Assembly: GCF_910592395.1 (NCBI RefSeq)
Contig: NC_088315.1
Coordinates: 11,100,501-11,164,500, forward strand
Reading direction: 5' to 3'
Length of the DNA stretch: 64,000 nucleotides
DNA from: Lineus longissimus
Lineage: Eukaryota > Nemertea > Pilidiophora > Heteronemertea > Lineidae
The notes beneath the pieces were generated by a model. It worked only from the letters and a program-made list of their open reading frames with translations, searched no databases and was not told the DNA's origin. Every line of letters starts with the position of its first letter. The stretch's first letter is position 1. The position numbers and the translations under genes were made by a program. Positions 49,560 to 60,700 of the stretch are shown one piece after another.

Positions 49560-49965
49560 TTTCTGAGGTGTCCTGAGAGTTTTTGTATGCGGCAGAATCC
49601 TGGACCATGAACACCAAGATCGAGAAATGTATTTACGCATTTGAGCTGAACTGTTACAGGAGACTTTTGAACATCCACTATACATCCCACCCCAGCAAGA
49701 CTCCAAATAAACTGTAAGAGAACGAGTCATCCAGTACATCGGGCATATAACAGCCTCCTAACCGTCACCAAGAAGAAAAGGCTGAGGTGGTTCGGCCATG
49801 TGACGAGAGCCAAGGTAACACTAGCAAATACTATCATGCAGGACGCAGCGGAGGATGACCGCCGATGCAGCCGTCCAAAAAGGATATGGATGGACGACGT
49901 GATGCACTGAACTGGAAGAAAGACTTGACCCGCCTCGCCGAGGACAGAACCGTTTGGTGGCCGCA
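49560..49965 (+). pseudogene. LINE reverse-transcriptase C-terminal remnant, frameshifted
   Basis: The plus strand reads 'FLYAAESWTMNTKIEKCIYA' and 'FELNCYRRLLNIHYTSHPS', then after frame changes 'KKRLRWFGHVTRA' and 'PKRIWMDDV'. These are the 'LLYgaEtWt', 'CyRrlL.I', 'lrwfGHv.R' and 'rGRp...W.ddv' blocks of LINE ORF2 C-termini. At least two frameshifts and internal stops make it a pseudogene. Confidence 0.7.
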
Positions 49966-51527
49966 TTTATGGCTGCGGGACAAGATGGTCTTGAATTTGG
50001 GTTGACAACAATTTACACTCATTTGATTCTGAAAGAATCTTTTCTGACGTATTCTGGATGACCACAGTTCAAATTACCTTTTTACTACTTTGGAATGCCC
50101 CAGTACACTACAGCTGTCAATGATTTCTTCCCCGGTTAATCTGTTCCAGTTCTCTAATATTGTTCTAGTCCTAACAAATTAAAACTTGTCATAGCTAGCA
50201 CAGACACTCTGTCGGTCGATATGCCCCCGACCTCCAAGATTAGAGACCGTAATTTTTTCGCCCCTGCTGTTACTCTTATCGTTCATTCGTTCGTCAGTCT
50301 CTGTGTCTGTCCGTAAAACTGTCGTTTCCGCTTATCAACCAACTAACAAACGCCTTCGAAGTTTGATTCCGAATGTTTCGTTGCTCATTTTACATACTTG
50401 TTGCGCTAAGTTATCGCCATGAAAAAATACAGACTGTTCATCAAGCCCAGGGACAACAATCAGTGTCACTGTGTGTGGTGGAGTTTTTTTTTGGGGGGGG
50501 GGGGTAGGGTTACGCTTTTTTCCATGCTCTTGTTACACAGCCAACATATTTGTGTTATTGAGTCGAATTGGGTTCAGTACAGCTTATATCTTATGAACCG
50601 CGCCAAGAGTTGTTCGTGCTAAGAATAATAGTAAACGCCTTTTCTACTCTCTAACATTCTAAGAGTCGAACAAAATTGGAAAAACGTCAAACACTTAGTT
50701 TAATTATGAAACAGGAGAAGAAGAAGCACCCTGCAGGGATTATACGCCTTGTTCTTTAAGTTTGTTCCTAATGTCTTGAAAATAACGTCTTGAAAATAAT
50801 TTGAATACATTTTTATAATTTGACAACGTATTATGATAAAGGCGAACATAAATGATAGATAAATGAAAAAGAAAACCCGCTTTCATGTTGTTTTTCTATA
50901 ACGTTAATAAAGTGCTATATTGACAAGATAAACCAGAACGCAGCTCTTTGAAACGGTTGTCCTGATTTGGAAGAAAACAAAACCAGTGTAGAAGTAGAAT
51001 ATGCATATCCTTGAAAAAGTGTCAGGCCCTATTGTATTGTCAAGTATCATTGTAGACCGGGTGGTTCTTAATAGGCTATGGCCGCCAATAATTCAGAAAT
51101 TAAAGGGTATACTAGAATACTTTGTTCCCAGAGATTCTATCCTCGGACATTTCAAACTGTCGGGGTAATAAAGGTTCCAGTAACTCCACGAGGAGTACCT
51201 GGAGAAAGCACGTAGCCAGTGGGTTCGGAACCCCTGCTAGAGCAAAAGAGTCCGCTGAAGACCACATAAAATATCTTTTGATCATGTCTTTTTTCATATA
51301 ATCTTTTTAGAAGTCAATACCCAACTTAAAAGCTGACGGGCCGAATATACATTTCCGAGTAAGACCGAAGGCGAGCTCTCGGGAATGTTCTTGATGTGCA
51401 TTTGGATATTCTACTGAATATACCCCATTACCCATGTCCATAGACCAACATCACACTACCTACGCCTATAGGGGTGCAATATTTATCTGTGGGATTTTAG
51501 AAGGAAAAACTTTGTCATTATTCTTAG
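49966..51527. other. upstream flank of the voltage-sensor gene
   Basis: The first coding exon, with the start codon of the gene that follows, should lie here or further left. I could not identify it. A 12-base G tract lies at 50493-50504. Confidence 0.4.
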
Positions 51528-51724
51528 ATCTCAGAGACGGAGGAAACTACGCATGACCGAGAACCACCCAGGCTGGGGCGGCACCATTCCGTGGACGAGG
51601 GCATCCCCCATCAAAATGGTACTGTGAGCCATGGTTCAGTCCACGTCACGTTCGATGTGGTTAACGACGACGAGGAGGAATCTCACCAGCGGCGACCGAG
51701 GCATCGGAGACAATCAACGCTCGG
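51528..51724 (+). CDS. voltage-sensor gene, exon A (cytoplasmic N-terminal region)
   Basis: The acceptor is ttattcttag|atc and the donor is CTCGG|gtgagt, starting in phase 0 and ending in phase 2. The exon encodes residues 1-66 of the partial protein, a polar stretch including 'HVTFDVVNDDEEESHQRR' and 'RRQSTLG', the latter a PKA-type phosphorylation consensus. It has no in-frame ATG, and a stop immediately precedes it, so another exon must lie upstream. Confidence 0.75.
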
Positions 51725-54700
51725 GTGAGTTAAAGCCTCCAATGCCCTTGTCCTTGGCGCCTTCAACCGGACTTCTGACCACCACCACAATCAAAGTAAG
51801 AGTGGGCATATCTCATAAAAGCAAGTGTGATATATTACATAAGAATGCATGGAAGACTTAAAAGCCATTACACAATGATGTAGATCCAAAATTAGCACAA
51901 TGAGAGGTTTATTTATGGCATCCCCACACATGTAAGAGTAATGAACACGAGGAAAAACAATCGAAAATCGCTTCCCCTTTACAGCCAAAAACTTGGAAAT
52001 GCAGAGTTGACTGGTGGTGACATCTGGTGTTGTTATTGAACTACAATACTTCTCATAACATGTATTTAATTTTTGTAATTGCCAGGATCTTGGACCTGAA
52101 TGAAGACTGGATCACCCGGAACCATTTCTTAGAAAGGCTTGGGGGCGAGTCACTGCCAAACGATGTCATCCATGCGAAATTAGCTGAATTTGTTGATGAG
52201 AAAGACAAGGAGAAGGAAACGTATGTTGCATTTTGATAAGCATGCCTTCTCTCCCCGCCAAAGACACAATTTATATATATTCTGCACACGCGTCGTCGCC
52301 ACCTTATCCCGAGCCCTTCTCTTGCATCGGTTGGGCATAAACAAAACGTCCCGGTATTATTTGATTCTAACATTAGTTGGCGATATTCGGACACAGTATG
52401 TATGTGTCTATGTGATTGATCCCAATGCATCTAGCTGTCCTTTTTGTGCCGTGCTCAACATAAAATGCTGTTATGTACATGTACTTGTATGAAATATTGA
52501 CGAAAGCACAATATTTCCCGTTCTCATTATGTTTAATGAAATGGCCAGGGGCCATTGTGCTCACCGTATAGATATTTCATAGGTTATCTATTTTAGGGAG
52601 CAATGTGTACCAAATTTCAAGTTCATAGCTTCGGTGCCATAGTTGCACTCTAAAGGCTAATTCACCCCATTTGATCTCTGTGACCTTGAAATGTAAGTCA
52701 AATCAAAACCCTGCGTGATATGTGATGCAACCTTGCTAAGAGAACCTACCATTAAAATGGTTATCAAAAACGAATCAGTAATAAGCGAGATATTACACTT
52801 TTTAAGTTTTTGGTTTTGGCCCCTGGTGGCCAAGTAAAGAATCAGACCGGACCGAAATTCAGTGTCAGAGGTCATCTGACCTAGGGGGTCATGCGTACCA
52901 ATTTCAAAGTTCATAGATTGAGCGGTTAAGAAGCGTGCCACTGTTTTTGAAATAGGATACGACGACGATGATGACGACGACGACGGCGACGACGGACGAC
53001 GGACACTGCGGTGTAGTATAGACTCCCTTACGGTGAGCCAAAAAGGGCAAGTCAATGTTTCATCTTCTACGTGTTCCCTTACAGATGTCGGCGTAAGCTG
53101 GCCAAGCATTTGACCACCACGGCTTTTACTATCTTCATCCTCATCATAGCCCTGCTGGACGCCACTGTCACCATCACGGCTGTTATCCTCCAAATTCATT
53201 CAACACACGGTAAGTGCCCATTCATTTGTTTATTTCTGTATGATTGAATGACAAATAACACATTTTAAATTTCAAATTACAAATTACACAAATTACACGA
53301 ATTACACGAATTACACTAATTACACGAATTACACGAATTACACGAATTACACGAATTACACGAATTACACGAATTACACGAATTACACAAATTACACAAA
53401 TTACACAAATTACACAAATTACACGAATTACACGAATTACACGAATTACACGAATTACATCAATTACATCAATTACACGAATTACACGAATTACACGAAT
53501 TACACGAATTACACGAATAACACGAATTACACGAATTACACAAATTACACAAATTACACAAATTACACAAATTACACAAATTACACAAATTACACAAATT
53601 ACACAAATTACACAAATTACACAAATTACACAAATTACACAAATTACACAAATTACACAAATTACACAAATTACACGAATTACATAAATTACACAAATTA
53701 CACAATGGTGATTTCAAAAACAGTTTTAAGATGACATTTTAACACCAGATCTGACACTAAAACCACAGATTAGACCAAGATTGAAAACATAATTGTTGTC
53801 AGTGTATTACTTAGTATTAGTTTTAATCCTGTTTCCAAGTAGGTTATAGCATCACACCAGGTTTTACACTTACACTAAGAGATGGATTTGGCGTCCATCA
53901 AACATTTAAACTAATAATAAGATAAAACCTGATCTTAACACTAAGAAACGTGTGCTTCTTGGTGTGAAGGTTAAAATAATGTTTAAAAGCCCCAAAATGC
54001 AACAAATTGAATTCAAATTGGTGCTTTCCATAGTAATCACCATATCTGACCAAATACCACTGAAAAAATATTTGAAATTCCAAAGCTACAATTGGACCAT
54101 GTTAAGTGCAAAAATAAACAGATAAAAGGCCAAATCAAATCGAATCTGACCTAACAGCTACTATCAGTAACATGTCTCTGCTGCCTCAGAGAAATATGAA
54201 GGATGTTGTGTTGATAGAGGAAATCACTTGAAGAATAAATGAATATGTACTACGGTAACTGTGTCCCATCACTGCGGTAGTTGGAGACAACCCACAGCCG
54301 CAGTCAGACTTTCACGGTGTCGTGTTCGGGAACGTTGCCTCAGATTGTGCATCCTCACGTGTAAGGGGAAATTGCATGCCTGTCCCTTCGCCTGCGTGAC
54401 TGAGGTATGGAGGTCGTTACACTCTCCGAAATAAAGTCTTTTGAGCTTTTAGGGGATTTCAGCCATCGATTTCAGCCATGATAAGCACGCTCTTGAGGTT
54501 TTTCAGGAAATTGGTTTTTCACAAGCTCAAGAACCTTTTGGCGGTTTTTATTTCTCTGAAAAACCTCGAGAGTTGACTGAAAAAAGGAGGTTTTTCAAAG
54601 GCCGTTTTTTATGAGTATCGTACCAGTTCCGCGACTGTGCTAAAGTCTAACTGTACGTAGCAGGCGCGGATCCAAGGGGGGGGGGGGCACCGGTCGCACG

Positions 54701-57700
54701 CCTCCCCCTTAATTTGTGGTCATCAAACATTTTTTGTCTCCAAATACGTTCGCCGCATCGTTCAAATGCGCAATTATTTATAGTCAATAGGGTAACCCCC
54801 GGTATACCTTCAGTTACTACCACGCTCTGCATGCACCACTGTGCGAATGGTTATAGGTTTGCGTCTACTTTCCCGCGTCCGAAATGCTCCGCCCCAGCGC
54901 CCCCGGCGCTGTGTTGCTGTGCACTCCTCGAAGGAGACAGTACTTCCTTTTCCGTCGACATGAAAAAACAACCAGTGAAAATGCAAGTTTGATGTGGTTG
55001 CTTTAACGTTGTTGTCGTCGCCGTCGTCGTCGTGATGTGATGCGATGTGATGAGGTCGCTTCCAACTAGCTGAGTCTATTTTGACCATTCTACTTTTCGT
55101 TTTAGATGAAATCATCGTGAGGCGTGCCCAGCATAGCAAATTCAATAAATTCACGAGACACGCGTACGGGAGTATGGTCAACTTGAAAAACGTGAACACA
55201 GACGAAATGCTCGATAGAGTTGGCAAATATATCAATGGAACTTATAATGCCACAGAGTATGATAAGAAATCTATTGTAAAACGGGATATCTTCAGTTATG
55301 AACAACAGTATTCTGAGATTTCGACAAAGGATCAAGGTTACGATGACACCATAAGTGGAGGTCGTTTAATCCAACGTCAAACCCAACATAAGAGAAGGAC
55401 TGAAACAGCAGAAGAGAAAGAGCGAGGAGATCGTGTGCTGATTCGCCATAAGAGGGCAGGAGGAGCGTCAGCAGATGGGTCTCCCCTGTTCGAATCCCCC
55501 ACCGCCCTGCAGCTGGCGACAATTGCACACTATCTTCACTACGCTAGTGTTGCCTTACTCTCTATTTTATTGATTGAGGTGAGATATTGTGTATCTTAGT
55601 TAGGGAATCGTGAGGAAATCAGGGGTTAATGTCTCCTCCGATCTCCGGCCCTCCGCACGAACCCCTGGGACAAATAGTCTCATTTGGCAGAAGAACGTCC
55701 AGGTGCAAAGCCAAATGCGCGCCAATAAGAACCCTCCCGGCCTCACAAAATACAAGCAAGCTCGAAACAGTCCCAGATCACTTGGCTGTCAATCGTAGGC
55801 GCCAACCTTCATTAAAAAAAGTCCTTATAAGTCCTGGAATCAATTTTGCCCACCAAATCCCCCGTCTGTTCTCTGTGCATTTGATCATCGTTTGCCCTCC
55901 CTTTACACTTCGCAAATTGAATTATGCGCAAACATTCTAAATCAACGACAAGGTTAGCTTTTCAACATTGTGAATTGTTAGTACGTACCATTAAGAGAGT
56001 ATGGGCAACTGCATGTTTCGTTAGAGCAGAAATCATTAAGCACTTATAAGCTGGTTACCTCCTGTCTTCTAGGGAGTAGGTGGGACTTTCCCGGCCTATT
56101 TAACCTTCTCTCTTCCTCTACATTACAGGTTATGGCAAAGATCTTCGCCCTCGGCTGCGAGTTCTTCAAGAGTAAGGTCGAAGTGATTGACATGATTATC
56201 ATCAGCATTGCTTTCTTCCTTGATGTCTACTTCATCGACAGTGTCATGGACAATGTGGCGGCCGCCATCTTGCTTTTTATATGGCAGATGATAAGGGTAT
56301 GCACAAGTAGGTAACTTTCAGCCACAATTCTGACAACTACCGGGTATTCCAAAGATATACTAACCTCCAGAGCCGGGTGACACTCCAGGCAAGTTTGTCT
56401 AACTTGCCTAAAACTACTAGGTGTACAAATGATTGGTAAAGTACACCGAGAAACCATACCTTACCTTTAGGGTTTTGGAATTTAAGTGTTTTAACTAATA
56501 AGGTAGCTGGTGCGATTGCCATCAAACTATCTTTGTTCCGGTCGGCTGTCTTTCTGTTGATATGTCCGGGGGGGGGACACAACTTCAAGTTCGATCTCCC
56601 GAACCAGTTGAAGCAGAGGACAGCCGGGGTTCCCTGGGGTGTTCCTCGGGAAATACCCTACCTATATGACGTCGCCATAGTGCTTAAGACTTTGTTGTCC
56701 CAGTTAAAGAAACATTTTGCGGCTTGGTGACAGAAACTGCAATAATTTTGGCAATATTAGTCTAAACTCAACGCAACAAAAAGCATTCTTTTCTGCAAGA
56801 TCTACTCCACCTGAAATAATCAAGAGGTACTGTGGGGGATATTGAATAAGTTTCTTACAATATCAATGTGAATAGAGGCAACAGGATTTTTTAAAGCCCC
56901 AAATTAACTGTTTTTGCTGTATAACACTGTTTATTGGTTTCTATGGTAACCGACCATTAAATAACGTTAAAGACATTTTACAACAAAATCCTATCAAATT
57001 AAAGAGGAGATAGTACCCTTCATCGGAAAAGTCGAATTACTTCAATTGGTCATGTTTTAAGAAATCTTCATGACTTTCAATGATTTGTATCAATCCCATA
57101 AGTTTCATAAAAATTGACGTATCAAAAAGTCGTTGTTGACTGTTTGAATGGAAACACAAGATAAGTAGGTTTTTTTGCATAGTTATTTAGTTCGTTGGTC
57201 CCCATGATGGACCATCGTTTCTGTTTGTGCATTTTACCACTTTAAATGAAAAAAATTCTTCAAAAAAACGATTTTCGTCATTTCTGGACTTGTGTGAATA
57301 ACCCCTAAATCATAACTAACATCTTTCCTAACTACAAAGCTATGAATCCCATATTTTCATGGGTAATGGAAGAGTACTGGCGCTTTAAAGGGAAAAAAAG
57401 ATAAGGATTACCAAGCATACTTTTTAAGAAAAATACAAATGAGTACTTTTCAAAAAATTACCTCTTGAATTAAAAAAAAGGCAAGGTATATTTGACAAGC
57501 ACATGCTTGCTACGCAGCAATTATTTCTAACTTGGGTGGCAAGCACGCTTGCCGTCTAAAGTGAAGATCTAATCACAAGGTAGCAAGCAGAATACGCCCC
57601 TCTAATGAATATTAATTGGAAGTGGCTATTTGGCAAGCACATGTAATTCCTCAAATAATTCAACAATATTTCATACAGTTCATGATCTAAGCTTAGTGAA

Positions 57701-60700
57701 CATTATTCCTACTTCATTATTTTGTATTTTCATAAGTATCTTTGCAACATGATGGCTTTATTCAGCCGAATTGTCCGTGGAAAACTTTGTTTTTTATAAG
57801 TTCACCCTTAAAAAAAATTTTTTTCAACCTATTTTTGACAAATTTATGATTGAAATAAATAGCAGAGGTATCACTGTATGAGTTTCCAAAATATGAGTTA
57901 ATTGTACGTCCTCCAACTGGTCGTATTGTGAATTAGTAAGGGGGTAGTTGAGGCAATAATAATGCGCTAATTAGGGTCGGCCTCACGATTAATCTCAATA
58001 AAATCAGCTTTATCCAATCAATACCATGTTTCTATACATTTTCGTGTTCGCATGAATATCCCTAATTTACTGATGTAAAATGAAATACTTGAGCTGCTGT
58101 TTCGATGAATTATTCACTTAAAACAAATGGTAAAAAAATACTCATTTTTGAATTTGAAACTTGTTGTCGGAGCGCTCGTAATTAATAGAGAGTATCAGTC
58201 TTGAGATCGGGCACCAGCCTACATGGAGACTACCATATTGCCTTAAAGTGGGTCGGACCCTTAGACGCATCCTGATAGGCAAATAAAGTGAAGATGTGCT
58301 CCCCCATCTGATATTTCCCCATGTCAGACCGAGCTGCCTCATCTCCTTTTCTACTGAACGGCGCCAGGTCTCTTTTGGACGGCCTCGATTTCTTTTCCCG
58401 TCGATGTCACCATACCAGTTATAAAGCATTATACGCGACTTCTTTAAAGGTTCGGTTCTGCTGCTCCCTAGCTTGTCATCCCTAATAAGCACGCTGTACA
58501 ATCTGGCATGTCTCGCATTTAATGACGATGATATATGATTGTCTTCAGCGCTGATCCTTCAGGATAGGAAGCGTATCGACTTCCTGCTCGATGTGGTGCG
58601 TGAGTCAAACGAGGCCAACAAGCAGAAGGTGGACCGTTATGAGGAGAAGAATAACTCTTTGGAGGTAAGGGAACATGCACAGTTATATACGTCCAGCCAG
58701 ATCTTTACATAGTGCACATTTCTAGGCCCGTAAGGCTGGGTTCACATAGAACTATACTATTCGGGTATTCGGTGCACGTTTTGCCAGGGCACGCGGGTAC
58801 CTGAAATCGAACAAGGAAATTTCACAATACCGGGTCACATAAGAGGGCACTATTCGAAGAGGTCGTATACCTGCGTATAGTATAGTATAGTGGGAATCGT
58901 GCGCGTTCGATTTTCGTGCAGCGTATACCACCCTGTTCAGAAGTGACCAGAGGAATTGGTAAGAACATGCATTTTAATGTTATCTATCACAATTATTAAA
59001 CGATTTATTGCATACTATAGGATAAGTTAGGAACAATAGTACTCATTTTTACTCATTTTATTGCAATTTCTAAGTACAGGCCTTCATTAGGCTGGGTTCA
59101 CATAGAACTATACTATTCGGGTATTCGGTGCACGTTTTGCCAGGGCACGCGGGTACCTATAATCGAACAAGGAAATTTCACAATACCGGGTCACATAAGG
59201 CTCGGTTCACATAGAACTATACGGTATTCGGTATACGCTATTCGATATACGCTATTCGGTATTCGCTTTACGCTATACGGGCACGGCGAGTCACATAGGG
59301 TAGCATGCGTGCGGTATTCGGTCATTTGGCGCCGATCAGATGGACAGTTCAGACGAAGAAGATTTGGCTCTTCTCCTCTTAGCCGAGGATGAAGCTGACC
59401 AGGCACAAAGACCAAAGAAAGAAAGGCAGAATGGGTGCGGCAGCACTTTAAGATGAGACCTCTGTTGGGGGAGTACCACAGGACATTTAAAAACTTCATG
59501 GATCATCCAGATGTTAATTAAAAGAATCATTTAGTTGATTAGTAATAAAACATGTAATGAAGGCCTGTACTTAGAAATTGCAATAAAATGAGTAAAAATG
59601 AGTACTGTTGTTTCTAACTTTTCCTATAGTATGCAATAAATCGTTTAATAATTGTGATAGATAACATTAAAATGCACTGGTCACTTCTGAACAGGGTGGT
59701 ATACGCTGCACGAAAATCGAACGCGCACGATTCCCACTATACTATACGCAGGTATACGACCTTTTCGAATAGTGCCCTCTTATGTGACCCGGTATTGTGA
59801 AATTTCCTTGTTCGATTTCAGGTACCCGCGTGCCCTGGCAAAACGTGCACCGAATACCCGAATAGTATAGTTCTATGTGAACCCAGCCTAATGGGGAAAT
59901 TTTAGGCCTTCTATTCAAGCCACTATTGCCATTGTGTGATATGAATAATGACTAGCAAATGCTTTTATCTAAAACTCCATGTACATTTACACTACACCTT
60001 TCTGTACAAAATTGAAGTAAAAGCATTTGCTAGACTTTATTCATATCAGCCAATGATGCTGCTGGTCAATTAATCAAGAAACTTACTTCCATCGTGGGCT
60101 TACCAAAATGAACACCTGCACTGGCTTACTGAAGTGGACGTTAGGCGTACGAAACCCGAGTAGTTGGAGTTCAGTTATACATTGGGAGTAAATTTTTAGA
60201 AAATAAATGAAAATAAAATAAAATACAGCATATTATAGTGCCCGGTCCAAGCTCTAGGCTTTGCCCCAAGTCACTGTACAGAGATTAGGAACCTTTAAAA
60301 TGTACACTGCGAAAATGTAGAAAAAAACGAACATTTAAAATATGTCCTTTTTGAAAGTGTCTAAACAGTTCATAAAAAGTTATCAGTCAAAAGATTTTTT
60401 GAAAGGAGAGTTTTTAATGCACGACTAGAGCTAGCACCACTAGGCTTCATCCTCGGGAAGAGGTATGGTCCACTGAATCGAAATGACCGCTCTCCATTCT
60501 TTTCTTGTCATTGGAATAATTTATTTTTTCATTCTGAACGCAGTGATCTTGTTGGCTGGTAATGATTGACCAGATCAGATCACTATATGGTGCTATATCA
60601 TGAAGTGCTCGAAAAACATGTAAAAATTATGTATTTAAGATGATACTTAGCGACACAAAAAAGAGTTACCTATATTAAATTCGAGTGACTCCAAAATATT

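Noticed and set aside
52657-53199. 180-codon minus-strand frame with a Ser run
   Set aside because: The Ser run is the (GAC)n microsatellite read backwards, and the frame overlaps exon C antisense.
53280-53705. CRISPR-like array
   Set aside because: Units are contiguous 9-mers with no spacers, in a eukaryotic intron.
53469-53717. Minus-strand 82-codon frame of CNL repeats
   Set aside because: It is the translation of a 9-bp intronic minisatellite, which stays open because 9 is a multiple of 3.
56533-56730. 65-codon frame in intron E-F as a missing S4 exon
   Set aside because: It has no S4-like pattern or suitable splice phases, and the direct E-F junction already aligns with Hv1.
59191-59530. 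Minus-strand frames in the Harbinger element
   Set aside because: The protein-like signal is on the plus strand (MDSSDEEDLALL...); these are shadows.
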